NCBI GenBank assembly: GCA_000161775.1
Contig: GG704596.1
Span: forward strand, 2,960,115 to 3,024,114
Reading direction: 5' to 3'
Length of the DNA stretch: 64,000 nt
Origin: Ruegeria lacuscaerulensis ITI-1157
Lineage (GTDB): Bacteria; Pseudomonadota; Alphaproteobacteria; Rhodobacterales; Rhodobacteraceae
In this document: positions 35,687 to 46,620 of the stretch, piece by piece
Layout of the letters: every line of letters begins with the position of its first letter
Position numbering within the stretch: position 1 is the first letter of the stretch
Position numbers and translations under genes: made by a program
Notes under the pieces: model-generated
Seen by the model: only the letters and a program-made list of their open reading frames with translations
Databases searched by the model: none
Told to the model about the DNA's origin: nothing

Positions 35687-37090
35687 CTAGCCGGCGAGAG
35701 AGGGCAAGTAGAGAACGATTGCCGGAAACGCGACCAGCAGCGCTATCGTGACAGCATCCGCCACGAAAAACGGCGCTACCCCCCTGAACACGTCCTGCAC
35801 GCTCAGATCCGGGCGCACTCCTGCGACAACGAAACAGTTCAACCCGATTGGCGGGGTGATCAGGCAGAACTCGGCCATCTTGACCACCAAGATACCGAAC
35901 CAGATCGCGCACATGGGTCCGGACATGCCGAATGTGCTGTCGGCCGCGCTTACCGCTTCTCCGCCGTTCAGGGCCATGACCGCCGGGTAGACCACCGGCA
36001 GTGTCAGCAGGAGCATCCCGATCGCATCCATGAACATGCCCAGCACGGCGTAGGCCAACAAGATGCAAATCAGGATCAGCATGGGCGACATGTGCAAGGA
36101 CGTGATCCAGTCGGAGAACGCGCCGGGCAGATCGGCAAAACCAAGGAACCGGACATAGATCAGAACGCCCCAGATGATCGTGAAGATCATCGCCGTCAGC
36201 TTGGCCGTTTCCAGCAGCGCTGATTTCAGTTGCTGCCAGCGCATGCCGTTGACGAGCGCGAAGCAGAACACGATGAATGCTCCGATGGCACCGCCCTCGG
36301 TCGGTGTTCCCCAAGCCTTTTCTCCGAACGGGTTGTAGACGAAGCAGATGATGATCAGGACCACCGCAACGATCGGCAACGCCCCCGGCAGCGCCGCAAA
36401 GCGTTGTTTCCAGGTAAAGCCCTTTACCGGAGGCCCGACCGATTTGAAAACCATCGCGATGCCGATGATCAGCAACCCGTAGACCAGCGCCGAGAAGGCT
36501 CCGGGAATGAAGCCGGCCAAGAGCAGTTTGCCCACGTCCTGCTCGACGATGATTGCATAGATCACCAGGATCGCCGAAGGCGGGATCAGCGAGGCCAGAG
36601 TGCCACCGGCAGCCACCACGCCGGCCGCGAAACGTTTGTTATAACCAACCTCCAGCATCTCGGGGATGGCGATGCGTGCGAACACGGCCGAGGTGGCCAC
36701 CGAAGCCCCCGATACCGCAGCGAAACCCGCGGTGGCAAAGACCGTGGACACCGCCAGACCACCGGGCACCCAGGCGATCCAGCGCTTGGCGGCCTCGAAC
36801 AGGGCGCGTGTCAACCCGGCGTAGTAGGCCAGATACCCGATCAGAATGAAGGTGGGGATCAGGCTGAGCGTGTGCGAGGCCACCTTGGAATGCGGCACCT
36901 GTCCGGCCGTCTTGACCGCGACGGTCAGCGCCTTGCCGAACCGGTCCGGATCATATCCGAACTTGGCCCAGAAGACCCAAACCAACCCGACCAGCCCGGC
37001 CAGGCCCGCAGCGAAGGCCACGCGCATTCCGGCAACCACCAGAACCAGCAGACCGCCCGTAACCCAAAGGCCAATTTCAATCGAGTCCAT
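35687..37090 (-). CDS. dctM: TRAP transporter large membrane subunit (DctM)
   Basis: A 467-residue membrane protein with about 12-13 helices, the ion-coupled transport subunit of a tripartite TRAP system. 'FAAVSGASVATSAVFARIAIPEMLEVGYNKRFAAGVVAAGGTLASLIPPSAILVIYAI' is the signature of DctM/SiaM. 'CLITPPIGLNCFVV' near the end is conserved. It lies three bases downstream of the small subunit. Solute unknown; TRAP systems usually import organic acids or amino-acid-like anions with Na+. Confidence 0.93.
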   Translation of the reverse strand: MDSIEIGLWVTGGLLVLVVAGMRVAFAAGLAGLVGLVWVFWAKFGYDPDRFGKALTVAVKTAGQVPHSKVASHTLSLIPTFILIGYLAYYAGLTRALFEAAKRWIAWVPGGLAVSTVFATAGFAAVSGASVATSAVFARIAIPEMLEVGYNKRFAAGVVAAGGTLASLIPPSAILVIYAIIVEQDVGKLLLAGFIPGAFSALVYGLLIIGIAMVFKSVGPPVKGFTWKQRFAALPGALPIVAVVLIIICFVYNPFGEKAWGTPTEGGAIGAFIVFCFALVNGMRWQQLKSALLETAKLTAMIFTIIWGVLIYVRFLGFADLPGAFSDWITSLHMSPMLILICILLAYAVLGMFMDAIGMLLLTLPVVYPAVMALNGGEAVSAADSTFGMSGPMCAIWFGILVVKMAEFCLITPPIGLNCFVVAGVRPDLSVQDVFRGVAPFFVADAVTIALLVAFPAIVLYLPSLAG

Positions 37091-37093
37091 GTG

Positions 37094-37723
37094 TCAGTCC
37101 CGCTTTTCAAACTGCTCGGCTTCGGCGGCGGCCTGCGCGGCCACATCCTGAATCATCGGAACTGCTGCGGGGGCATCGAGCCCCAGCAGGAACGCGCGCC
37201 CATAGCCCCAGACCTGCAGGCACAGTCGCAGGCAGAGAACGGAAAACGCGACGGGCGCCAACAGTTTGGCTGGCCAGATCGGGATGCCGATGTCGATCGA
37301 ACTGTCGCGACTCCACATCGGAGCGCCAAAATCGAAGGACCGGTCGAAATGCGCCCAGCTGCCCCACACCAATGCGACCATGAGAACAAGGATCAGGACA
37401 ACCGAAACCAGTTCGAACAGCCACAGCGCACGGCCGTGCAGGCGCGCGATGACGATGTCCATCCGGATATGCCCTCCGTCACGCTGCACATACGAGATCC
37501 CAAGGAAGGCGATCAGCGGCATGGCCTGTTCGATCCAGTCCACATAGCCGGGCAACGGCGCATTGATCGCATTGCGGCCACCGACGGAAATCACCGCCAG
37601 AACCATCAATCCGAAAACGGCCAGCCCGCTGAGCAAAGCCAGAAAACGTTCGAGTTTCAGCAAATGCCGGTCCAGACGGCTGACCAAACTGCCGTCTTCC
37701 AGCACGGTGGCCTGTCCTGCCAT
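37094..37723 (-). CDS. dctQ: TRAP transporter small membrane subunit (DctQ)
   Basis: A 209-residue protein with four helices. The DctQ signature follows helix 2: 'WIEQAMPLIAFLGISYVQRDGGHIRMDI'. An insertion ('FGAPMWSRDSSIDIGIP') between helices 3 and 4 makes it longer than minimal DctQ proteins (about 160-170 residues). It pairs with DctM downstream. A stable hairpin separates it from the solute-binding protein gene upstream. Confidence 0.9.
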   Translation of the reverse strand: MAGQATVLEDGSLVSRLDRHLLKLERFLALLSGLAVFGLMVLAVISVGGRNAINAPLPGYVDWIEQAMPLIAFLGISYVQRDGGHIRMDIVIARLHGRALWLFELVSVVLILVLMVALVWGSWAHFDRSFDFGAPMWSRDSSIDIGIPIWPAKLLAPVAFSVLCLRLCLQVWGYGRAFLLGLDAPAAVPMIQDVAAQAAAEAEQFEKRD

Positions 37724-37748
37724 CCGGTCATTCCTTATTTGAAAGAAA

Positions 37749-37771
37749 ACCGGGGGCGATGCGCCCCCGGT
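37749..37771 (-). terminator. Hairpin between dctP and dctQ (attenuator-like)
   Basis: Ten-bp perfect stem ACCGGGGGCG / CGCCCCCGGT with a three-base loop. Read on the minus strand it is followed by TTTCTTTC, so it resembles an intrinsic terminator placed inside the operon. This would let dctP be made in excess of the membrane subunits. Confidence 0.7.
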
Positions 37772-37779
37772 CAGTCATG

Positions 37780-38796
37780 TCAGTTGCCGCCGCGCTGCTG
37801 CTTGAGCGTGGATTGCACCAGGTCATACAGCTCTTGCGCAGGAAGACCCTGGGACGACATGTCGGCGATCCACTGTTCGCGGATCGGGTCGGCCGCCTTG
37901 GCCCGGAACTCGGCCAGAACCGCGTCGTCGATCATCACCTTCTGCACGCCCTTCTCTTCCAGAACGCTGTCCCACTTCTTGAGCAGCTCGCCGTAGTTCG
38001 CAAGGTAATGCGCGATGGCTTCGTCGATCGAGCTGTCCAGCGCCTCGCGGTGTTCCGGCGGCAGCGCCTCGTAGGCGTCGATATTCACCACGACCGGGCA
38101 GTTCACCGTGCCGGGGTTCAGGTTCGCGGTCCACCAATCGGCCTCGTTGATGGTGCCAAAGGACAGATGCGCATGCTGGGCGAAGGCCACGGTATCGACG
38201 ACGCCGGACTGCATCGCGTTGTAGGCCTCGGTGGCCGGAACCGACGTGGGCACCGCGCCCACCGCCTCGAACGCCTTGCCGATGCCGCCGGTCGCGCGCA
38301 CGCGCATGCCTTCGAATTCCGACAGCTCGTCGCGCGGCTCGCCCTTGCCGACCAGATTGTACTGCGGCATCGGCGAGGTCATGAGGATACGCGCATTCCA
38401 CTGTGCCATTTCCTCCTGCACCGCAGGGTGCCCGTACACCGCGTGGCTGACCGCGACTTCTTCGTCCAGCGTGTTCACGCCCAGGAACGGCAGTTCCAGC
38501 ACCGTGATCGCGCGGTTTTTGTCGCGGTGATAACCCGCGCAGAACTGAGCCATCTCGAAGGCGCCGATCTCGATCCCGTCAAGGTTTTCCTTGGGTTTGG
38601 ACAGGCCGCCATAGCTGACGTTGATGGTGAAGGCGCCGTCGGTTTTCTCGCTGACCAATTCGGCCAGCTTTTCCACATGTTCGGTGAAGGCGCGGCGTTT
38701 GCCCCAGACCGAGGCGTTCCATTCCGTCGCGGCCGCTTCGGTCACGAAAGACACGGCCAAGGCGGCGATCGCCGCGCCACTCAACATCTTGTTCAT
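37780..38796 (-). CDS. dctP: TRAP transporter solute-binding protein (DctP family)
   Basis: A 338-residue periplasmic protein. A signal peptide ends at AAA-TEW (about residue 24). The conserved TRAP features 'RATGGIGKAFEAVGAVPTSVPATEAYNAMQSGVVDTVAF' include the Arg that binds the ligand carboxylate, so the solute is an organic acid. ATG at 38796 follows GGGAGAG; a start 21 bases upstream is less likely. First gene of the TRAP operon, divergent from acs across 429 bases. A substrate cannot be assigned. Confidence 0.92.
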   Translation of the reverse strand: MNKMLSGAAIAALAVSFVTEAAATEWNASVWGKRRAFTEHVEKLAELVSEKTDGAFTINVSYGGLSKPKENLDGIEIGAFEMAQFCAGYHRDKNRAITVLELPFLGVNTLDEEVAVSHAVYGHPAVQEEMAQWNARILMTSPMPQYNLVGKGEPRDELSEFEGMRVRATGGIGKAFEAVGAVPTSVPATEAYNAMQSGVVDTVAFAQHAHLSFGTINEADWWTANLNPGTVNCPVVVNIDAYEALPPEHREALDSSIDEAIAHYLANYGELLKKWDSVLEEKGVQKVMIDDAVLAEFRAKAADPIREQWIADMSSQGLPAQELYDLVQSTLKQQRGGN

Positions 38797-39225
38797 TATG
38801 ATCTCTCCCTTTGGCACACCCCCTCCCGGGGCGCTTGAAGGTCAAGCTAGCGCCAACATGAGAATGTGCCAAGCCCCCGTTCCGACCAGTGCCCCTTCAG
38901 TCTGGCCGTGGACACGCCGTGCGGGAATTGCGCCTTGGGCAGGTTTCCCGAGACGCGAAGAAACTGCGCAGTGAAATCATTTACAAATTCACACAGAAAA
39001 TATTCTTGTTTTCCAATCCACCCAATCCTGGAAACTCACCAATACTTTACAATCGGCGGCCGCAAAGAGAAAATTGTTTACAAACAAATCCTGCGATTAT
39101 GGTAATTTATTTCTTTCTTTTCCCGATTCCGTATTATCCCGGCAAGGGAGGAACTGGATCGACACTGCCCAAAGATCGGGCAATTGTGATCCGCACGAAA
39201 TCCAGTCAGAGGGAGGAGCCTCAGT
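38797..39225. promoter_or_regulatory. Divergent dctP-acs regulatory region with repeated TTTACAA(A) motifs
   Basis: 429 gene-free bases, clearly AT-richer towards acs. TTTACAAA occurs at 38980-38987 and 39077-39084, and TTTACAA at 39046-39052. These resemble the TTTGCAAA-type sites of RamB/PccR/ScfR-family short-chain acyl regulators that control acetate and propionate genes in alphaproteobacteria and actinobacteria; assignment is inference. GGGAGGAG at 39213-39220 is the acs ribosome binding site. No hidden gene was seen. Confidence 0.4.
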
Positions 39226-41191
<1,966 letters not shown>

Positions 41192-41198
41192 GGGCGTG

Positions 41199-41882
41199 AT
41201 GCAGGCTGACACGATCACCAAGCCCGCCGTCCTGATCCTTCTCGGCCCTCCGGGCGCCGGGAAGGGCACGCAGGCGCGCATGCTCGAAGAGAAATTCGGT
41301 CTGGTGCAGCTGAGCACCGGTGACCTGCTGCGCGCCGCCGTGGCCGCCGGAACCAAGGCAGGCAAGGACGCCAAGGCGGTGATGGAGGCCGGTGGCCTGG
41401 TCAGCGACGACATCGTCATCGCGATCCTGCGCGACCGCATGGCCGAGCCGGATTGCGCGCGCGGCGTCATCCTTGACGGCTTTCCGCGCACCACGGTGCA
41501 GGCCGAGGCGCTGGACAAGCTGCTATCGGAAAACGGTCAGAAGGTGAACGCGGCCATCAGCCTCGACGTGGAAGACGCCGAGATGGTGACCCGGATCGCC
41601 GGCCGCTATACCTGCGCCAATTGCGGCGAGGGCTATCACGACCAGTTCAAGCAGCCCAAGGTCGAAGGCATCTGCGACAAGTGCGGCGGCACCGCCTTCA
41701 GCCGGCGTGCCGATGACAACGCGGAAACCGTTGCCTCGCGGCTGGCGGCCTATCACGAACAGACCGCGCCCCTGATCGACTATTACCAACGTCAGGGCGT
41801 GTTGAAGCGGTTGAATGCCATGGGTCAGATCGAAGAGATCGCCCGCGGCCTTGAAGGCATCGTGGGGGAGGCGATGCGCTAG
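41199..41882 (+). CDS. adk: Adenylate kinase
   Basis: A 227-residue kinase (ATP + AMP to 2 ADP). P-loop 'LLGPPGAGKGTQA', 'LSTGDLLRAAV', 'LDGFPRT' and a LID domain with four Cys ('CANCGEGYH...CDKCGG'), hence the zinc-binding long form. Starts seven bases after acs, so it can recycle the AMP formed by acetate activation, and is probably a second adk copy dedicated to this operon rather than the ribosomal-cluster copy; that is inference. ATG 41199 was preferred to an adjacent GTG. Confidence 0.95.
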   Translation: MQADTITKPAVLILLGPPGAGKGTQARMLEEKFGLVQLSTGDLLRAAVAAGTKAGKDAKAVMEAGGLVSDDIVIAILRDRMAEPDCARGVILDGFPRTTVQAEALDKLLSENGQKVNAAISLDVEDAEMVTRIAGRYTCANCGEGYHDQFKQPKVEGICDKCGGTAFSRRADDNAETVASRLAAYHEQTAPLIDYYQRQGVLKRLNAMGQIEEIARGLEGIVGEAMR

Positions 41883-42052
41883 AGGGGACAGGCAAGCCCC
41901 CGAAACACGTTTCTTCGCTGGAACCGCCTTGGCGGACCAGAGGAGTTTTGCCTGCCGCCGCCCCCGGCGGTCAGGCCCAATCGAAGGGTGGCCCGACGTC
42001 TCGGAGGACAAGGGCGATGGACCACCCAGGAGGAAACAAGGAGGAAACCGCA

Positions 42053-42337
42053 ATGGCGGATCGTTCAACAAACTCCGCGCAGACTGCCGAAGTCGACAAG
42101 GGCTATTGGCAGGCGAACCTGCGTCTCATCTACATCAGCCTGGTCATCTGGGCGCTGGTGTCTTTCGGGTTCGGCATTCTGCTGCGCCCGTTGCTGTCGG
42201 GCATCGCCGTCGGCGGCACCGACCTGGGCTTCTGGTTCGCGCAGCAAGGCTCGATCCTGGTCTTTCTGGCGCTGATCTTCTTCTACGCCTGGCGCATGAA
42301 CAAGCTGGATGCCGAATACGGCGTCGAAGAAGAATAA
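42053..42337 (+). CDS. DUF4212 small subunit of a sodium/solute symporter
   Basis: A 94-residue protein with two helices ('LIYISLVIWALVSFGFGILL' and 'GSILVFLALIFFYAWRMNKLD'), matching DUF4212, the small partner encoded before VC_2705-type symporters. 'YWQANLRLIYISLVIWALVSFG' and 'FWFAQQGSI' are family hallmarks. The ATG at 42053 has AAGGAGG upstream. The symporter gene follows after 15 bases. Probably needed for assembly or activity of the transporter. Confidence 0.9.
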   Translation: MADRSTNSAQTAEVDKGYWQANLRLIYISLVIWALVSFGFGILLRPLLSGIAVGGTDLGFWFAQQGSILVFLALIFFYAWRMNKLDAEYGVEEE

Positions 42338-42352
42338 GGGAGCGACCGAACA

Positions 42353-44137
42353 ATGGATCAGTTTACCATCAACCTGCTGTTCGTGGGCGCGTCGTTCGCG
42401 CTCTACATCGGCATCGCGATCTGGGCCCGCGCGGGGTCCACGTCGGAATTCTACGCCGCCGGGCGCGGCATTCACCCGGTCACCAACGGTATGGCCACGG
42501 CGGCCGACTGGATGTCGGCGGCCTCGTTCATCTCGATGGCGGGCCTGATTGCCTTTACCGGCTATGACAACAGCTCGTTCCTGATGGGCTGGACCGGCGG
42601 CTATGTGCTGCTGGCGCTGCTGCTTGCGCCCTATCTGCGCAAGTTCGGCAAGTTCACCGTGTCCGAGTTCATCGGCGATCGCTTCTACAGCCAAACCGCG
42701 CGCGTCGTGGCGGTGATCTGTCTGATCGTGGCCTCGGTCACCTATGTGATCGGCCAGATGACCGGCGTGGGCGTGGCCTTTGGCCGTTTCCTGGAGGTGT
42801 CAAACACCACCGGTCTGCTGATCGGCGCGGGCGTTGTGTTCGCCTATGCGGTGTTCGGCGGCATGAAGGGCGTGACCTACACTCAGGTCGCTCAGTACTG
42901 CGTGCTGATCACCGCCTACACCATTCCGGCGATCTTCATCTCGCTGCAGCTGACCGGCAACCCGATCCCGGCCTTGGGCCTGTTCGGAGACACCGCCGGT
43001 GGCGAGCCGCTGCTGACCAAGCTGGACGCCATCGTGGCCGAACTGGGCTTTGCGGAATACACCGCTCATCATTCGAACACGCTGAACATGGTTCTGTTCA
43101 CCCTGTCGCTGATGATCGGCACCGCCGGCCTGCCCCACGTCATCATGCGTTTCTTCACCGTTCCCAAAGTGTCGGACGCCCGCTGGTCGGCCGGTTGGGC
43201 GCTGGTGTTCATCGCACTGCTGTACCTGACCGCCCCCGCGGTTGGTGCCATGGCTCGTCTGAACATCACCGACATGATGTGGCCGAACGGCGGCATCGAA
43301 GGCGGCGCTGTTTCGCTGGAGCAGATCGACAACGATGCACGGTATGACTGGATGGCCACCTGGCAGAAAACCGGTCTGCTGGACTGGGAAGACAAGAACG
43401 GCGACGGCAAGATCCAGTACTACAACGATCAGAACGCCGACATGCAGGCGATTGCCGAAGAAAACGGCTGGGTCGGCAACGAGTTGACCAAGTTCAACCG
43501 CGACATCCTGGTTCTGGCCAACCCCGAAATCGCCAACCTGCCGGGTTGGGTGATCGGTCTGGTCGCGGCCGGTGGTCTTGCGGCTGCGCTTTCGACCGCT
43601 GCGGGCCTGCTGCTGGCAATCTCGTCGGCGGTGTCGCACGACCTGATCAAGGGCTCGATCAACCCGAGCATCTCGGAAAAGGGCGAGCTTCTGGCGGCGC
43701 GGATCGCAATGGCCGTGGCCATCGTGGTTGCCACCTATCTGGGCCTCAACCCTCCGGGCTTTGCGGCGCAAACCGTGGCATTGGCCTTCGGTCTGGCGGC
43801 GGCCTCGATCTTCCCGGCGCTGATGATGGGGATCTTCTCGACCCGCATCAACAACACCGGCGCGGTCGCGGGCATGCTGGCTGGTCTGACCGTCACCCTG
43901 GTCTACATCTTCCTGCACAAGGGCTGGCTGTTCATTCCGGGCACCAACTCGTTCACCGATGCAGACCCGCTGCTGGGTCCGATCAAATCGACCTCGTTCG
44001 GTGCGATCGGCGCCATGGTCAACTTCGGCGTCGCCTATGTGGTGGCCGGCATGACCAAGGAAACCCCGCAGGAGATCAAGGATCTGGTCGAAAGCGTGCG
44101 CATTCCCCGTGGTGCGGGCGCGGCTCAGGACCACTGA
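42353..44137 (+). CDS. Sodium:solute symporter, VC_2705/ActP-like (acetate-locus)
   Basis: A 594-residue SSS-family transporter with about 13 helices: 'YAAGRGIHPVTNGMATAADWMSAASFISMAG' near the N-terminus and 'GLPHVIMRFFTVPKVSDAR' in the middle are SSS hallmarks. Position after acs and DUF4212 indicates uptake of acetate or another short-chain acid. Unlike E. coli ActP, it has an insertion of about 85 residues (about 310-390) between helices. The insertion contains 'DKNGDGKIQYYN' (347-358), a complete EF-hand-like calcium loop. Confidence 0.9.
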   Translation: MDQFTINLLFVGASFALYIGIAIWARAGSTSEFYAAGRGIHPVTNGMATAADWMSAASFISMAGLIAFTGYDNSSFLMGWTGGYVLLALLLAPYLRKFGKFTVSEFIGDRFYSQTARVVAVICLIVASVTYVIGQMTGVGVAFGRFLEVSNTTGLLIGAGVVFAYAVFGGMKGVTYTQVAQYCVLITAYTIPAIFISLQLTGNPIPALGLFGDTAGGEPLLTKLDAIVAELGFAEYTAHHSNTLNMVLFTLSLMIGTAGLPHVIMRFFTVPKVSDARWSAGWALVFIALLYLTAPAVGAMARLNITDMMWPNGGIEGGAVSLEQIDNDARYDWMATWQKTGLLDWEDKNGDGKIQYYNDQNADMQAIAEENGWVGNELTKFNRDILVLANPEIANLPGWVIGLVAAGGLAAALSTAAGLLLAISSAVSHDLIKGSINPSISEKGELLAARIAMAVAIVVATYLGLNPPGFAAQTVALAFGLAAASIFPALMMGIFSTRINNTGAVAGMLAGLTVTLVYIFLHKGWLFIPGTNSFTDADPLLGPIKSTSFGAIGAMVNFGVAYVVAGMTKETPQEIKDLVESVRIPRGAGAAQDH

Positions 44138-44191
44138 GCCGGATGCGGTCCGCGATGATCCATCACGGGCCGTTTCCCTCGACCAACTTTT

Positions 44192-44222
44192 CCCGCCCGG
44201 CTAACCCCCGGGCGGGGCTTTT
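44192..44222 (+). terminator. Terminator after the symporter gene
   Basis: Nine-bp stem CCCGCCCGG / CCGGGCGGG with a seven-base loop, followed by GC and TTTT. It separates the acetate operon from the DUF294 gene, which starts 24 bases further on. Confidence 0.75.
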
Positions 44223-44245
44223 CATTCAAGCGGACGGGCGACCCC

Positions 44246-46069
44246 ATGGCGCTTTCACCTGATCAGATCACCCGGTTCCTGAAATCCGTGCACCCCTATG
44301 ACGCGCTGCCGGTCGAGGAACTGGCCGACATCGCCGCCCGGATCGAAGCGCGTGAGTTCCCCAAGGGCACCGTCATCTATCACCGCGGCGCGCAGTTGCC
44401 CGGCCTGTTCATCATCTACGAAGGCCAGGTCGAGATCACCGACGAAAACGGTGCGGTCGTATCCCATCTGGGCCTGCGCAACTCGTTCGGCGAGCGTGGT
44501 CTGATGCGCGACGGGCGCGCGGTGACCACGGCAACGGCTGACGCGCCCTCGGTTCTGCTAATCATTCCGACCGACCTGTTTTCCGATCTGCTCAAGCGTC
44601 ACGTCGTCGTCGCCAAATTCTTCAACCGGGCCCGCCCGGCGCGGCCCGAACAGCAATCGCTGGCCACCACCCGGGTTGAAACCCTGATGGCGCGCAAGCC
44701 GGCCACATGCACCCCGGACACGACCGTTCAGGACGCCGCGCGCCTGATGCGCGACCGGGGCATTTCGTCGGTCTGCATCACCCAGCGCGGCGCGTTGCGC
44801 GGGATTGCCACGGTTCGGGACCTGTCGAGCAAGGTCGTGGCGGGCGCCCTGCCCCCGACGACCCCGGTGTCACAGATCATGTCTCCGGACCCGCTGACCC
44901 TGTCGCCCAGCGACATCGGCTCGGACGTGCTGCACGCGATGCTGGAACGCGGTATCGGCCATATCCCCATCACCGAGGGCGGGCGCCTGGTCGGAATCGT
45001 CACCCAGACCGACCTGACCCGGTTCCAGGCGGTCAGCTCGGCCGAACTGGTCAGCCGCATCGCGCAGGCCGGGTCGGCGACCGAGATGGCCGCGGTCACG
45101 GCCGAGATCCCGAACCTGCTGGTGCAACTGGTGGCGGCGGGCAACCGGCACGAAATCGTCACCCGCCTGATCACCGACATCGCCGACGCCGCGACGCGCC
45201 GGCTGCTGGCGCTGGCCGAGCAGAAACTGGGCCCGGCACCGGTGCCCTATCTGTGGCTGGCCTGCGGCTCGCAAGGCCGGCAGGAGCAGACGGGCGTATC
45301 CGATCAGGACAATTGCCTGATGCTGGATGACAGCGTCACCGATTCCGACCTGCCCTATTTCGAGGCGCTGGCCAAATTCGTGTCCGACGGGCTGAACGCT
45401 TGCGGGTATTTCTATTGCCCCGGCGACATGATGGCGACCAATCCGCGCTGGCGGCAGCCGGTCCGGGTCTGGCGCGACTATTTCAACGGCTGGATCGCCA
45501 AACCCAACCCCGAGGCGCAGATGCTGGCCTCGGTCATGTTCGACCTGCGCCCCATCGGTGGCCGGTTCGAGCTGTTTTCCGACCTGCGGGCCGAAACCCT
45601 GCGCGCGGCGCGGGCGAATTCGATCTTCGTGGCGCACATGATCTCGAATTCGCTGAAGCACACGCCGCCGCTGGGCCTGCTGCGCGGGATCGCCACGATC
45701 CGCTCGGGCGAGCATCGCAACACGCTGGACCTCAAGCACAACGGCGTGGTCCCGGTGGTCGATCTGGGCCGGGTCTACAGCCTGCAGGGTGAATTGACCG
45801 AGGTGAACACCCGCGCGCGCCTCAAGGCCGCCGAGGCCGCAGGGGTGCTCAGCCCGTCGGGCGCGCGGGACCTGCTGGATGCCTATGACCTGATCGCGGA
45901 AACCCGGTTGAACCATCAGGTCAAACAGATCAGGAATGGCGACAAGCCCGACAACTATCTTGCGCCGTCTGAGCTGTCGGACTTTGAGCGAAGTCATCTT
46001 CGGGACGCGTTTGTCGTGGTAAAAACGATGCAATCCGCGGTTGGGCACGGCAAGGGGATGCTGGGGTAA
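44246..46069 (+). CDS. Cyclic-nucleotide-binding/CBS/DUF294 nucleotidyltransferase-like protein
   Basis: A 607-residue soluble regulator. Domains in order: cNMP-binding fold (1-125, 'GTVIYHRGAQLPGLFIIYEGQVEI'), two CBS repeats (about 145-200 and 207-262), a DUF294 nucleotidyltransferase-like domain with 'GSQGRQEQTGVSDQDN' (341-356), and a DUF294_C helical domain to the end. The architecture resembles GlnD-like enzymes and is found next to acs/acetate symporter genes across proteobacteria. It probably senses a nucleotide (energy charge) and controls acetate uptake or the neighbouring exonuclease; neither activity is proven. The nucleotidyltransferase acidic residues (SDQD) look intact. Confidence 0.85.
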   Translation: MALSPDQITRFLKSVHPYDALPVEELADIAARIEAREFPKGTVIYHRGAQLPGLFIIYEGQVEITDENGAVVSHLGLRNSFGERGLMRDGRAVTTATADAPSVLLIIPTDLFSDLLKRHVVVAKFFNRARPARPEQQSLATTRVETLMARKPATCTPDTTVQDAARLMRDRGISSVCITQRGALRGIATVRDLSSKVVAGALPPTTPVSQIMSPDPLTLSPSDIGSDVLHAMLERGIGHIPITEGGRLVGIVTQTDLTRFQAVSSAELVSRIAQAGSATEMAAVTAEIPNLLVQLVAAGNRHEIVTRLITDIADAATRRLLALAEQKLGPAPVPYLWLACGSQGRQEQTGVSDQDNCLMLDDSVTDSDLPYFEALAKFVSDGLNACGYFYCPGDMMATNPRWRQPVRVWRDYFNGWIAKPNPEAQMLASVMFDLRPIGGRFELFSDLRAETLRAARANSIFVAHMISNSLKHTPPLGLLRGIATIRSGEHRNTLDLKHNGVVPVVDLGRVYSLQGELTEVNTRARLKAAEAAGVLSPSGARDLLDAYDLIAETRLNHQVKQIRNGDKPDNYLAPSELSDFERSHLRDAFVVVKTMQSAVGHGKGMLG

Positions 46070-46099
46070 AGACCCCTGCAGGAAGAACGGAGGAGGAAG

Positions 46100-46618
46100 A
46101 TGTTTCTTGAGCTGATCGGCACGATCTTTGCGGGTTTTGCCATCGCGGGCCTCGTGATGGGGCTAAACCGGCTGACGGGTGGCCGTCTGCCGAAATGGTC
46201 GGCCCCGGTTGCGGCCGGTTTGGGCATGATCGCGGTCACGATCGTCAGCGAATACTCGTGGTACGACCGCACCCGTGACGCCCTGCCCGAGGGCCTGACC
46301 GTCGTGCAAGAGGTCGAAAGCCGTGCGCTCTATCGCCCCTGGACCTATGCGGTGCCCTATGTCGACCGGTTCGCGGCCGTCGATACGGCCTCGTTGCGGA
46401 CCAATCCCAAAGTGCCGGATCAGCGCCTGATCGACCTGTACTTCTTTGGCCGCTGGGCGCCGGTATCCAAGATGCCGATCGCTGTGAACTGCGCCGAGCA
46501 CAGCCGCGCAAGCCTGGCCGATGGGGCGGAGTTCTCGGATGACGGGCATCTGGTCGGTGCCGATTGGGTGCCGGTTGGCGAGGATGATCCGGTGGTCTCA
46601 GCTACTTGTGAGGCCTGA
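46100..46618 (+). CDS. Conserved hypothetical membrane-anchored protein
   Basis: A 172-residue protein with two N-terminal helices ('LIGTIFAGFAIAGLVMGLNRL' and 'WSAPVAAGLGMIAVTIVSEYSW') and a soluble domain of about 110 residues that should face the periplasm. It contains 'ALYRPWTYAVPYVDRFAAVD' and two Cys (Cys130 region and near the C-terminus). No family function is recognised. It sits between the DUF294 protein and the membrane-anchored exonuclease (two bases upstream of the latter), has a strong AGGAGGA ribosome binding site, and is part of this acetate-linked set. Confidence 0.75.
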   Translation: MFLELIGTIFAGFAIAGLVMGLNRLTGGRLPKWSAPVAAGLGMIAVTIVSEYSWYDRTRDALPEGLTVVQEVESRALYRPWTYAVPYVDRFAAVDTASLRTNPKVPDQRLIDLYFFGRWAPVSKMPIAVNCAEHSRASLADGAEFSDDGHLVGADWVPVGEDDPVVSATCEA

Positions 46619-46620
46619 CC

